Source of the DNA: Liolophura sinensis
Lineage: Eukaryota; Mollusca; Polyplacophora; Chitonida; Chitonidae
Reading direction: 5' to 3'
Assembly: GCF_032854445.1 (NCBI RefSeq)
Contig: NC_088296.1
Coordinates: 11,136,706-11,200,705 of the forward strand
Length of the DNA: 64,000 nucleotides
In this document: positions 14,301 to 60,305 of the stretch, in pieces
How the letters are laid out: every line of letters starts with the position of its first letter
Numbering within the stretch: the first letter of the stretch is position 1
The notes under the pieces: generated by a model
Told to the model about the DNA's origin: nothing
The model's input: only the letters and a program-made list of their open reading frames with translations
The model's database searches: none
Translations under genes and position numbers: made by a program

Positions 14301-15647
14301 TCCAGCACAATTCCATTCACGGGCGATTTTCCAGTTTTAAAAACCACGCGAGATTACCGATGTGTGTGTGTATTTAGAAAGCATAATATTTATAAAGTTA
14401 CCAGATGACGATGCTCAAGAATATTTGGTTTATGCATTGAAAATGTGGAGCATAATCTTAAGAAAGCTAACACTTCTCTAACGGATGTCTAGTAGCTTTC
14501 TACCTATAGACAATTCTAAAATTTCAAACCACGCAAGAGTATATTTTTTGACTACAGAGCATCCTAATATTCAAGTTTGGCTAAAATCTCCAGTAGAACG
14601 ACATTCATACAGAACTACAGAAAATGGCGAGTGAACTGTTAAAGAAGTCTGTTACAATGATGGTTCGGGTGATGGCATGTTGGCATGTGATCGAGACGCG
14701 TTAGTCCAGCTGATGTCATATCAACCGGTTTCACTCGCTTAATCTGTTATCAAATCCACATCTATTGCTTACACCAAGAATATACTAAGCATATAATACA
14801 ATTTTGGGCGTCCTTAGCACTACATGCGTTATTTGGTGGGTATGAGTTTTTTTTCTTTGAAGTAACATAGACTGATTTACATTAAAGTAATATAGCCTGA
14901 TTTACTTCTTTATTTCTTTAAAGTAACACAGCCTTACTTAACATAGTAACATAGACCCCATTTAAATGGCGTACCCGAAATGTCTTAGAACGAATATGAA
15001 CAGGCCCAGACAGTACTGGTAATGGGCATTGGAACTGCGATAGTTGTCGATTCGAACCGATGGTGGAACCAACTAAATGTAGCGTTACGGAGCTTTTTAA
15101 GTGAAAAGTTATGAACTCGAATACAACTGAGAAAAATACATGTCATCTTAATTATGAAAATCATTAATGACTAAGATTTCAAGATAATACATTTGTTTGC
15201 TCCTCTTTAAAGTGTATTCTGTGCAAAGTGTTTACCACAGTTACACATTGACATTTGCGCGGGTATTTCAGTACGGGTTTTGCATAATTTTGCTAACTGC
15301 TGTCAGGTTTATTTACTTTCCTGTAAAGGCAGTTGTGTTCAAAGACATACACAAGGTGTGTACTACGGGTACTCATGGATAGCAGCAGATTTGTACACTC
15401 ACATTTATATGTACTTAGCATACACATATTTTGTGACAACACTTTAAATGTGTACCAGATTGTGTAACTATGGTCCATGTGTACAAAACAGAACACAGTT
15501 GTCCCGTAGTTCCCCGTAGTTCTTTCATATATCATGCCAATTCACATCTTGTCTATTTCGTTGCAGGGAAAAGGTGTTGTGACAACGTATTGGTTAGAGG
15601 GAGAAAGCCCCTCCCCTGGGAATGACGTCAAAGCCAACAAGTTATGA
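2210..15647 (+). CDS. Membrane guanylate cyclase gene A, 3' part (8 exons)
   Basis: Receptor-type guanylate cyclase that converts GTP to cGMP at the cytoplasmic face of the plasma membrane. Exons: 2210-2381, 6185-6334, 10708-10831, 11252-11320, 11890-12064, 12721-12819, 13657-13748, 15567-15647. Joined at GT/AG borders they give 319 residues plus a split first codon and end in TGA. Order seen: C-terminal end of the kinase homology domain (YFRPTM, RCWAEDP, ERPDFQ), helical hinge ([18 protein letters not shown]), then the class III cyclase core ([40 protein letters not shown]). Metal-binding Asp residues, the guanine-selecting Glu (VETIGD) and Cys (RYCLF), and the catalytic Asn/Arg of VNTASR are all present, so the enzyme should be active. 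The architecture matches natriuretic-peptide-receptor cyclases. Receptor, transmembrane and most kinase-homology exons are not in the window. Convergent with paralogue gene B. Confidence 0.92.
2382..6184. other. Intron of gene A (a-b)
   Basis: 3.8 kb. It contains a SINE (2581-2737), a 14-G run (3373-3386) and a GC-richer patch at about 3785-3960 with short overlapping frames on both strands. No recognisable protein or RNA gene. Confidence 0.6.
2581..2737 (+). mobile_element. SINE family 1 (AAAT-tailed), 5'-truncated
   Basis: Body and tail of the tRNA-derived SINE: tacgtgggaaggtctg, the cccccgggctgtgcccggtt hairpin, ccgccgtcgtataagtgaaa, tacggcgtaaaac, then caatcaaataaataaat. The tRNA-like head is missing. 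Confidence 0.88.
6185..6334 (+). CDS. Gene A exon b: helical hinge / dimerisation coiled coil
   Basis: 150 bp, acceptor cctccaag, donor gtaagt. It encodes [20 protein letters not shown], then [15 protein letters not shown] and [13 protein letters not shown], the signalling helix that couples kinase homology and cyclase domains and drives dimerisation. Translation is identical to gene B exon 10 and the DNA differs at only 3 of 150 bases, all silent Leu changes. Every other cognate exon pair is much more diverged. Confidence 0.95.
7676..7769 (+). mobile_element. SINE family 1, internally deleted
   Basis: A head-like piece (gtggccaagggggttagaac ... cccaggagcctctca) is joined directly to the 3' end (acggcgcaaaacaccaatca followed by aataaataaataaa). 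Most of the body is missing. Confidence 0.72.
10182..10240 (-). mobile_element. SINE family 2 tail fragment
   Basis: Inverse of the family 2 3' end: gagtgagtt tail, then gtcgtacttaacagtttttc and agtcatatgacgacga. It matches the conserved tcatatgactgaaaaattgt end of the copies at 12161 and 29057. Confidence 0.75.
10708..10831 (+). CDS. Gene A exon c: cyclase domain, first metal-binding Asp
   Basis: 124 bp, acceptor ttccatag, donor gtgagg. It encodes [35 protein letters not shown] and ESTPMQ. The Asp of FSDICGFT is the first metal ligand of class III cyclases. Most membrane guanylate cyclases have Val where this protein has Cys (SDIC rather than SDIV); gene B shares the Cys. Same length as gene B exon 11. 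Confidence 0.93.
11252..11320 (+). CDS. Gene A exon d: cyclase core
   Basis: 69 bp, acceptor atattccag, donor gtgagt, phase 0 at both ends. It encodes [20 protein letters not shown] then IYK, the conserved cyclase segment between the two metal-binding loops. Same length as gene B exon 12. Confidence 0.93.
11890..12064 (+). CDS. Gene A exon e: cyclase core with VETIGDAYM
   Basis: 175 bp, acceptor aatttcag, donor gtaaat, ending after the first base of a Gly codon. It encodes [33 protein letters not shown] and [10 protein letters not shown]. The Glu of VETIGD contacts guanine, and the following Asp is the second metal ligand. Same length as gene B exon 13. Confidence 0.94.
12161..12232 (+). mobile_element. 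SINE family 2 (CTCACTC-tailed) 3' end
   Basis: tcgtcatcatatgactgaaa, aattgttgagtacgacgtta, then aaccccgagcactctcactc. It lies in the gene A intron between exons e and f; the 5' part is not recognisable. Confidence 0.78.
12721..12819 (+). CDS. Gene A exon f: cyclase core with catalytic Asn/Arg
   Basis: 99 bp, acceptor tatttccag, donor gtaagt. It encodes [29 protein letters not shown] and NGQ. The Cys of RYCLFGDT fits GTP rather than ATP specificity, and Asn/Arg of NTASR are the transition-state residues. Same length as gene B exon 14. Confidence 0.94.
13657..13748 (+). CDS. Gene A exon g: end of cyclase domain
   Basis: 92 bp, acceptor tttccacag, donor gtaaag. With the split codon it reads [20 protein letters not shown] then [11 protein letters not shown], the end of the catalytic domain. 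Same length and phase as gene B exon 15. Confidence 0.93.
13749..15566. other. Intron of gene A (g-last)
   Basis: 1.8 kb of unique AT-rich sequence. No coding exon, SINE or tandem array seen. Confidence 0.55.
15567..15647 (+). CDS. Gene A last exon: C-terminal tail and stop
   Basis: 81 bp of coding sequence, acceptor ttcgttgcag. It encodes [26 protein letters not shown] and TGA. GKGxVTTYWLxGE is the hallmark terminal motif of membrane guanylate cyclases. The 26-residue tail is shorter than the 42 residues in gene B, and the two tails diverge after the WLxGE motif. The 3' UTR end was not located; a distant AATAAA near 17.4 kb is not convincing. Confidence 0.93.
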   Translation, partial: GKGVVTTYWLEGESPSPGNDVKANKL

Positions 15648-18600
15648 TGTCATTCAAGTGATGATTGTTTTTCCCGCATGATGGACTCGTCTCAGAACGA
15701 CATACGAAGGCTGTGCATAACTAAAACTCAGATATGTTGACAGTAACAAGGCATACTAAAAGACGCTTGGATAGTGATTCCAGAGAAAATGTACGAGTGA
15801 TGGATATGGAAAGATCTCGACAATGAAACGTTCAGGAATTGTTTTTCACTGTCTCTGGTGTAATCGTATGAGTGTTGGAGCACCTTTTAGATGTGTTCGA
15901 AGGATCTGAACAGTCTTCAACACCTTGATGAAAATCAGTACAGCATCAAGATTTGCCGAGTGTATTTATATACGGCCAACTTACGAATGCCTGCCTAAGA
16001 AGGCTTAGCAGGGGCATGATTTGTGTGAAAACCACGTTTCTTTACTAACGTGTCTATTTAAACGTCCTGGACAGGATGTTTTACGTACTTGATACCTTTT
16101 GTCACATACCTCACGATAAGGATGAGGTTTTGAACCCGATGTACTGTAGTTGCATCACACGGAAGTAACCGTGTCGTGCGGATGATGATGATAGCCGTGG
16201 TGACAAAATGACTGCCTATCATCCTCATTGGATCTTAGTGACAAATGGCCGTGTGCCATCCGCGGTGGATCTTCAGCAAAATAACCTGTAGTTTTGACTC
16301 TTCGTTTAAAATGGTGCAGCGGTGGTACAATGACTTTTTTTTAGCAAATCGGGATTTATTAGGGTACTGCTTTTGTATAAGCGTACCCAAAAGCTCTTAA
16401 TCAACAGGCTGAAGGCAGAAAAAGCAATGATTATTCTGCAAAACGAATGTTTTCACATCACTGGCGAAAGTTGGTGCCAACACGTTAAAACACTGGCCTG
16501 AGTTAGTGCCAAAACGTTACACCACTGGCCGGAGCTCAACAAAAGCTGGGTAGAACTTTTGCTGTACTTATTAGTGATTTTAATCGAAACATGTACTATG
16601 GGATGATTGTTTAAAATTCAAACTGTTTTTTCATTGTGATCGTGGTTAAATTGTTTTGTACACAGGGCCTTTTAACAACCACATCATATTCTCGGCATAT
16701 AGTAGGATACAAACGTCACGTCAACCTGCTACGTCACAGTGTCTGCTTTTTTGTGCACTTGGATGAATGTCAATTTGCTATTTCAACTTGCTTCAACGTT
16801 ACGAATGAATATCAGTCTCACGTGTGTAAGGTATTCATCTACCTTTCATAGATGGTATAGTGCTTAATATTGCTTAATATTGCTTACAAGTTCCCGAACT
16901 AAGAACTTACAATCTATCTGCAGCGTGCATGGTTGATTTTTCCATAGCGCCTCCCATACAGAGAATGGTGTATGACAGGGCTTTTTGTTATGGGTGTCGG
17001 TCCTTCTAAATGCAGCTTTACCCACTTTTTGCAACGTGAGTTCCTTGAAAGATAGGACGTTTAATGTACTGGTGTATCATACAGTTTTGTAGGAGACCAT
17101 CGACTGGTGCGTTTGCGCAATTAACAAACGTAGCAGATCTAAATAGCTCTGTAAGAAGTTATTGACATCTGGGCAGAAATCAGATCCAGCCTGAAGCTTT
17201 CTAAAACGAAATCCCGTTTGACAAACTAAACAATATTGTTGAAAACTTCCCTAAGTTGGCAAAATCGCCACAAAATGGCGCACAATGTCGTAACGTTTAT
17301 TTGGTGATGTTGTAAGGTATGTTGAATAGAACGTACAAGCATCTGATTACAGGAACAATTGGTGCAAGAAATCCGAAAATAAAGCTGTATTTTCCCATTA
17401 CATTAGAAGTGTGTATCACACAGGTTCCCAGATGTTTCCCTGTTCAGAAAAAATGCTGACGGTTTTTCTAACAAGACAAAAAAATGATTATCACTCCTAT
17501 TTGTAGAAAATGAAAATAAGTAATACATGAAATAGTCTAAACTATGAAAACATATGAAGCGAAAAGGCAAGCCTGGCACGATAACACCAATACTTTATCA
17601 AAGCCAGGCTGACAAGATAGAACTGGATATTTCCTGAGGTGGGTGAAACATTTCACGTAGCTGATAAATTAGTTCGTTAAAATAACAAGTCTCGTTTTCA
17701 GTGTTTTTCTCGTTGTCGGTTGCCAAGGTTTTCGTTATATATGATACTGATAGATTATGGATACGTGCTTATGCTTTATTACTGGTGGAACAGATATAAT
17801 CTAGCATTGCGGAACGATTGCAGCATTGACAGGATACGTGTGGAAATGATTAAGATATTTATTATTACCATGTTACCGACTAAATTACGTGATTGCATAT
17901 CATAAAGCGGGTTGTTTACTTATTATTATTAATATTATTATTACGTACCTGTGCATCGTGTGTATATAGATCTTGAATCATTTCCCTTCTATTGTTACTG
18001 AAATTCTAACAATCTATTCTGGTGTAAGCCTTAACACTATGGATATGTTATATATTACACTGAATTTGTCACCATGCCGAGTTATTCCTTAATTTGCCTT
18101 CCACGCTCATTCTTGGCGGCGCACCATTGTAATATCACCCAAGCTTGATATTTTTCGCTTCACACCAGAAATGGCCCGCAAAAGGCATATCTATTGTATG
18201 TTTAAAGCCATTTAAATCGAATGTTTGACTGTTTTCTATTAAATAAAGCAATGCTATGTCGAATGAGGAATTGTCCCACTTTAAGAGTTATTAGAACAAA
18301 GGATGACACAGAGGTTCTGTGTTTTTTGATATCACTTCCTTCCTCTATCACCACTGTGACCACAGTGACTTCGGCCTTATGTAAGATTTCGGCACAAATG
18401 TTGCCAAGGGATGACGGAATGGTGCATGCGTTGTAAGGAGTGTTCTGATGACCTCTTGAGTTGGGCTCAAGCCTATAAAGACTGCTGTCGTTTGCTCACT
18501 AGGTGACATAAGTCGCATTTTGTGACCGAAACAAACCCATTCCGGAAAGTACTCTATATGCATTCTGCAACTTTCATCAGATAATGCTCTTTTGGTAGGG

Positions 18601-18918
18601 TGAAAAGTGTGCGAAAGGGCCTTTAAGGGGCATGGCAACCTTCACATATATCGGCAGCTCCACAGAAACTGTGCACAATATATTTTAGTGTTTACGGAAT
18701 AACGGAACCTGTGGGATTACGTTGCGTATAGAAAAACATTCGAAAATAGGGCATAGCTCGTGTTTTGAATCGTTCCACCTAGGAAATAACCTTTGTGTTC
18801 TGAGACGCCACCAAACTATAGTGTTCTAATATCCGACCCAAAACTCGTGTTGCAAACAGTGCGCTTTATCCTCACACTAAAGCATTCTGCGCTGTTGAGT
18901 TCGTAGAATTTACATATG

Positions 18919-19300
18919 AATCCACAAGCAATCACGTATCCACCATTTGAATCCACAGACAATCATGTATCCATCATTTGTATCCACAAACAATCACGAA
19001 TCCACCATTTGTATCCACAAACAATCACGTATCCATCAGTTGAATCCACAAACAATCACGTATCCATCAGTTGTATCCACAAACAATCACGTATCCATCA
19101 GTTGTATCCACAAACAATCACGTATCCATCAGTTGAATCCACAAACAATCACCTATCCATCAGTTGAATCCACAAACAATCACGTATCCATCAGTTGAAT
19201 CCACAAACAATCACGTATCCATCAGTTGAATCCACAAACAATCACGTATGCACGTTAAGGAATCCACAAACCATGGCATCTCCGCAATTCGAATCCGCAC
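18919..19300 (+). repeat. 31-bp minisatellite, about 11 copies
   Basis: The unit reads aatccacaaacaatcacg then tatccatcagttg. Internal copies are nearly identical; both ends are degenerate (ccaccatttg variants on the left, a diverged copy from 19261). The open frames across it are repeat artefacts. Confidence 0.93.
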
Positions 19301-20117
19301 AGGATGACTTATTCAGATACTTGTTGATCGCAAAACTCAGTTGTCGAAAAAATTCTAACTTGTATTTATTACTAACAAAACGTAATTGTATATGTATATA
19401 TTTATATATATTTACATCACATAAAGTCTTACTATGTTAGGTATTTCACGTTCATAATGACGGGTAGCAATAAAGTAAAAGAATGATTCGTATGCCGAAA
19501 CGCATAACGTGGCAAATGGATCAACATCTGACAAAGGGCTACATAACTGAACATGTACATCTTCTGCAGAAAAGCAATAGTGTTGGTGAAGAGATGGACA
19601 GATGCTGCAGGGTGAGTTTCTAGCCACTACGAAGAAAACTATGTAATGAGTACTTTCAAACGGAATTTATAAATCCGCCAGCGTAGGAATCTGCTTTACA
19701 TATGTAGATGTGGAAATACAAAGAAACTGCAGCCAGAGAGAAGTCAAAGTGCGCATAACTATTAAGTACATTTACATGGAAAATGACATAGCTATTACGT
19801 CATAAGTTACGTCATATATTACAATTAGCTGAAAACCCGTAAGTCACACAAATTTCAAAATGGAGGCGGGCACTATTGAAAAAAAACCTGTCCGCTGTAT
19901 ATTGCAAACGGTTTCTGCCATCGATGAATGCTGTATACAAACTCACTGTAAGCTCGAGATGCAAATGTGGTAGAAAAGAAGATCAGCATATGTGCAGTTG
20001 ATATTTCAATTCCACCAACGCATTTACTGTGGTTGTTAGCACACCCAAAACATGATTGAATATCGTGACACGTTAGGAAAACAAGAATATTAACAACGGG
20101 CAATCTCCAGGAGCTAT

Positions 20118-20208
20118 TCATAACAAAAAGTAGACAGAACATACTCCAGCTTTGGTGTTACTGTCTCCAGAGGCAGAGCCACTCGCCTCCGCTTCATTGT
20201 ATGCACAA
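20118..20208 (-). other. Possible small exon, strand uncertain
   Basis: On the minus strand an acceptor (cttacaccag) opens a frame SCAYNEAEASGSASGD, SNTKAGVCSVYFLL and a stop. On the plus strand the overlapping 20171-20213 is bordered by ctgtctccag and a strong donor gtaagta. No family recognised; one of these readings may be a real exon, or neither. Confidence 0.25.
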
Positions 20209-20500
20209 CTGGTGTAAGTATTGACCTTCCCATTCACTTAGCGGTCAAATTGACCTCACTGATATGTATGCCTGGGTCATTTCAAGTCGGCTATCAGACA
20301 AATTGCACACCTGGTAACTCCAGTGCATTATGCGAAGGTGATTGCACTATTCGTAAATATGCACGTTCACGATTACAGTCAACTACATTCAACTGACACA
20401 TCAGAACACATTTCTCCACTAAAGTCATCCACTATACCAAGCCTATGCACAGCTGAAATAGATGTACATGTACTAAGCAGAAGCGCGAATACAACTCTAC

Positions 20501-20548
20501 TTGAGTGTATCGTCTCACTTGAGTGTATCGTCTCACTTGAGTGCATCC
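20501..20548 (+). repeat. 18-bp direct repeat, about 2.6 copies
   Basis: ttgagtgtatcgtctcac occurs twice in tandem, followed by a partial third copy. Confidence 0.85.
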
Positions 20549-20562
20549 AACAGCCAGACATT

Positions 20563-20694
20563 TCAGGATGTGTATTCCATTGTGTGCACTTCCTTCAGCA
20601 GAACTGCGTACGTGCCTTTCTCTGCAAGAAGATTCTCAGCAGTATCCTCATCGGTAGCCTCTATACGGATGCAGTTGAACGTAGGTGTCTACAG
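20563..20694. other. Possible coding exon, strand uncertain
   Basis: Minus strand: after acceptor tacctgtag (exon from 20688) a 41-residue frame IRIEATDEDTAENLLAEKG ... AVLLKEVHTM runs to TGA at 20563 and has the charge balance of a real protein. Plus strand: 20567-20694 lies between acceptor acatttcag and donor CAG/gtatat, stays open, and joins in frame to the 20171-20213 segment. No family recognised. Confidence 0.3.
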
Positions 20695-21805
20695 GTATAT
20701 ATATATATATATATTCAATTTAACACTGGGGTATATTCAACTACCCTGTGTTTTCAGTTGTGTGTGGTGTGTTCACATTACATAGGTGAAGTAAAATCCC
20801 ATGGCTAAACGTGTTGACTAAACTTGTAAATGCTGCTAAACACATAGATGAACACTATTTGAGCAAAAACAATGTACGAGTTAATGCACTGTGTCGGTAT
20901 GATGATTTCTCATACATCTACTAAATGCTTCTGTACACGTCCATGCGTAGCACATGTGCACGTTAATATGCACGTAGCCAGCATTTATATACACGTAAAA
21001 TATCCACACAGAGAATGCCACTTTCTTCGTTCTCTGATAAGGTAGCACGTGCACTTATACACGTCACAATATCACATGTCACGTAACGCGAGAAGCAATA
21101 TTTTGTATCACCCGATCGCAGAGATATGGAGGTATGTAGACGTCATCGTAAAGCGTTGGGAAGTTCCCCCAAATCACGTATACTGCGAGATCCAGCAAAA
21201 TCGAGCACACATGAGTTGTTTTAGTGGTGGGAAGCTGTCCAAATGCAAGGTTAGTAATCATTTCAATCCTGTTCCAGAAAATGCCAGACACACCAAAGAA
21301 CAACGATACTACATGTATGTCGATCTGTGCTGAAACAATACGAATTTCCGAATAAAAATAACATACGCAATTGAACAGTACCTTCCGTTAAGCGCATTAT
21401 TCGACCCCTCCGAGAGCAAACATAGATACAAAACACGCTTTTAATAATGCGTAAGTAATAAAAACACATCGCAGGTATCATTCGGCACATCTAAAGGAAA
21501 GGTAAATCCAGTGTGAGTGTATATCTCGGGTTCCAGCCCGATCAATCCAGGGTATGACACTTCCGGCATGTCCACGGGCCTCGACCGACATCAGATCTTG
21601 GCCTAGGATTCTCTTTCCGCTTCCGGTCCAAACTTCTGTTTCCGCTCCCAGATGCTCGTAAAATCACGCTTACCCAAAATCTCCAACCCGCAGCCGAGAC
21701 TATTCCTTGAAAACCAGTAGCATAGTTACCCTGCCATCAAAAACATCGGAAATCTTGCAGGTTCTACTAGTCACACAGCTGTGCACAGGATTCATCGAGA
21801 CTGCA

Positions 21806-56766
<34,961 letters not shown>

Positions 56767-56851
56767 CTGAAACAAAACAAATGACACAGGCGCGTTACAA
56801 ATATTGGTAGATATCGCTTGTGCTTTCGTTTCCGCAGAATTTCCACGAGAA

Positions 56852-57101
56852 ATTATTTATTCATATATCTGATTGCAGTTTTACGCCGCACTCAAAACAT
56901 TATAGGACGACGGGCAGCATAGGGTCCGAGTAAACCGGGCAGAGCCCTGGGGAAACACACGACCATCCGCAGATTACTGCAGACCTCGCACGTATAAGGC
57001 CAAAGAGGAAGTCAGCAAGAGCAGGACAGCAATCGAGTTGTGAGGGGCCCCAGGGTCATTCCGGTGCGTTGACCTTCTAACCACAAGGCCACGAAGGCCC
57101 T
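56852..57101 (-). mobile_element. SINE family 1, near full length, diverged
   Basis: Inverse orientation: ttatttattcatatatctga, ttttacgccgcactcaaaac, accgggcagagccctgggga, acacgaccatccgcagatta, gaggaagtcagcaagagcag, ending aaccacaaggccacgaaggc. About 85 bp upstream of the transmembrane exon of gene B. Confidence 0.83.
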
Positions 57102-59359
57102 TACACGTCAAATAACATAATATTCTCCGGGGTTCATAATTGTCTGATTTGGACGCCACAATAAAGTATTACTATATATCGTGCCTATAGTGTACTTAAC
57201 AGAGTCATTGCTTCAAAGCGTATCAAAATTCCGGTTTTCCAAATTTCTAAACTTCAACGATTGTTGAATCAGTGAGTCATCAATGGTGGATTCATATGAT
57301 AGCGGTCAGTTTATGGGTGACCGAAAAGCCCCTTAAGTAGACAAGGAACAATTCCATGTTCCACTGAGCGAACTAACCCTACCCTCCACCCCCCAAGAAA
57401 AACAAACATGATTACCCCATAATTGAGAAGGCCTAAGGACGTAAATTGTTAGAAATACAAGATCCCACTGTTTGTGATTCTTAGTCAGAATGTCGACATA
57501 TTTTTAGAGCTGGCTTATTGATATGCCATGCCAACGGCATGCATTGAACACATTACACAAATTGTCTATTGACTACCCTTAGGCATATAATCCAACTCCC
57601 AGGATTGAACCTCTCGTCTCTCACTTATGAGACAGATGTTCTACCACACCTTCATTTTACAATGGAGGACCGGTTCCCTGCAATACGTGTTTATAAGTTT
57701 GAATTGTCTATATACAGTGTAAAGCACTCACTGTTCATTTCATGTATTTTGAAAATTACATCATTGTAGGTAAAATGAGGTAATCGTGCACTAAAAATAT
57801 TTCAAATAAAAACAAAAAGTGATGTAATGTTGAGTCCACTGACATTGATTTATTTGTTTGTTTCAAGCCAAATTTTGCAGAGTTGCTGTTTTTGTTAAAT
57901 CGTTCACATTAATTTGGGATTGAAGCCAAAAACCAACACACCATGGCACGCTGTAAACTAGTCAACAAATAAAATATTTCTTCCTGGTTTCAAAACAACA
58001 GGCATTTACACAAGTGCTCAAAGACAAGGGATTAAAAGTCAGACCGCCGTAAAGTCAAATAACAGTTACATGTACGTGGCGTATTCTTAAATCCACCCAT
58101 GTAATTGTTCCTCTAAACTGAGGATCAATGAGATTCCACGGAAAGTAAAGAACACTTGTTTTCCCAAGGCCTTGGAAGACTTCCTGATATCCTGAAACCG
58201 ATACAGTTTGAAACGCTTTATTCCGCCCCGTTTACGGCATGTATATTTATAGCGATAGGACAGTATCGCGTTGCTCATCCACGCTCCGCTAATGCCCATT
58301 CGCTCGACAGAAGTTCTCGGGTCATTTCACAAACATGGCGTTCGTAGTCTCAGAGTCACCGAATGTGTATGCAAGCATTAAAGAACGGCTTACAGTCTCA
58401 GTGAAGCGAATTTATTGCATAATGCTTTATTTGTGTCTGACGTACAAAATACATGGCAAAAGTAACGTTTTGAGTAAGAAATGGCATGTAGAGTCTCATC
58501 TCTTATTGGAGCGTCAGAAAATAAACTTGAAGATTAACGTCACAGTGGTATGTTATTCTTGGAAGACCCTTAGGTCGGGTTTTTAAAAGTGTGCCAGGTG
58601 CAAAGCGACACCCAAGTTTTAATGCTGATGAACGCGAAATTAACGTTAAAATGCAACCTCAGTTGAAAATAAAGTTAATTCAAGGTAGATTTCTTTAACA
58701 ATACCTCGTTTTAACAAACAGGTAGTTCATGTTTCACTCCATCATAATCATCAAATCTAAAACTTTGCAGTGTCAACTGTGTACAAATTACACCGATCAT
58801 TGTTTTTATTAATTAATACTTATTTGATTGATATTTCATCCCAGATAACGCTAAGTATTTCTCCGTTCTGATGGTGGTCAAAAAAAAAGGGTAATGAAGA
58901 AAACCGGGAAGCGGATTAAACCTCTGCCCTTTGGCAGGTATCTAGTTAGCGCTCATAAAAAATTATACTCATAAAATAAATATGGTTACACCACGGTAAT
59001 ATCATAAGTATAATTTACTTCCACATAAGTAAATGTGGAATTTAACAATTATTAGCGACTAAATGTACGTTTATATTTATATTAATCTCAAAGCTTTGCA
59101 TTTTCTTGAACACTGAAATTACATATAAGTTTGGGTCACATTAAACAAGCATTTGGAGAATCGATTCAGAATGGTATTGGAAACTGCAATGTAGAACTTT
59201 AACACAGTGCTCAAAAGAGTTGTACCTTATTTTCCAGTGCTGCAGTGTACGTCTCCCTGGTTATAACCAACAAGCAGTCCAGCATTTCAGCAGAAAATGA
59301 GGCGTTTTCATTAGGATTTGGACATATTTGGTCTGCTAGCACAGAAAGACTTGGGCTTT

Positions 59360-59423
59360 CTCAGGCCATAATGCCGTCGCACAAGTGAAATATTTTTGAA
59401 TACGGCGTAAAACACTAATCAAA

Positions 59424-59490
<67 letters not shown>

Positions 59491-59492
59491 AT
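59360..59492 (+). mobile_element. SINE family 1 3' end with expanded (AAAT)n
   Basis: ataatgccgtcgcacaagtg, aaatatttttgaatacggcg, taaaacactaatc, then about 18 AAAT units (59419-59492), far longer than other copies, so the tail has expanded as a microsatellite. Confidence 0.88.
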
Positions 59493-60031
59493 ATACGTGG
59501 ACGTCTTTTGTTCAACCTGCCAGAAGGAGTTCTCACTTTGTGGGTATTGCCTCCCAGCTTTGATATTCGTAAGCTATATGTACATCCATACAAATGTTGA
59601 ATTAACGGTGTTAGTGAGACAGTTAGCGTTCTTAGGCAAAACAGAAAATAAACCTATGAGAGAGCTGCAGTCGTGCACAGGCTTTGGTTAAAATGCTTAG
59701 AAAGGAAGGCGGGGAAGCGTGAACGCTCTGCAGGTGAATGCCTGAAGCAGGGTAAAAACAATGGTCGTTTATCAATTGATTTCGCCATTAGGCCATGTAA
59801 GCTGTCCACGGCCATGAGCCTGACAAATAAATTACCTCTATGTGTGGCCCATTTTCAAGGATTCAAGAGAACACTTGGATACGTTCGTTTGCATTACCGC
59901 CTTATCCACCAGTCTGTCATTTGAGAGATAACTGCTCCTAAATCAGTCACCGTTGGAGGACCGTTCTAACCGCCGTGTGGATTTTTACATGTTACAATCT
60001 CGTCGAATAGAATTAGAATAAAACAGGTGTT

Positions 60032-60305
60032 AAAAACGTTTGGAAACTTGCGTTTCCAGACGGCTGGGAACATGCAGTGTTAGTCTGTTGGAAGCACTCG
60101 TTTTGAGGTACTTGGAATCTTGCGATACAAAGCGTTTGGAAACATGCGTTGTAAGGCGTTTGGAAACATGTGATACAAGGTGTATTGAAACATGTGTTCT
60201 ACGGCGTAGGGAAACATGTCTTGTAAGGCGTTTGGAAACATGCGTTGTGAAGCCTATGGAACATGCGTTTTGTAGTGATGGAAACATGCGTTTTGTAGAG
60301 TTTTA
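60032..60305 (+). repeat. Degenerate 24-bp minisatellite
   Basis: About eleven copies around gcgtttggaaacatgcgttg plus taag, with later copies shortened. The period is a multiple of 3, so an 8-residue periodic frame stays open on the plus strand (RRLETCVV type) and another on the minus strand (THVSKRLT type). No family match and no splice or start context, so probably non-coding. Confidence 0.87.

Larger units (their letters stand above)
15648..21805. other. Convergent intergenic region between genes A and B
   Basis: Holds the 3' UTRs of both cyclase genes (ends not defined), a 31-bp satellite (18919-19300), an 18-bp triplet repeat (20501-20548), a short (TA)n tract near 20697-20713 and an exon-like region at 20118-20694 of uncertain strand. 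No recognised protein. Confidence 0.6.

Noticed and set aside
20323-20808. 161-residue plus frame
   Set aside because: It runs through an 18-bp repeat and a (TA)n tract (IYIYIYI), with no domain; at most the exon-like part at 20567-20694 is of interest.
59336-59593. Minus frame with repeated IYLF
   Set aside because: Translation of the (AAAT)n microsatellite.
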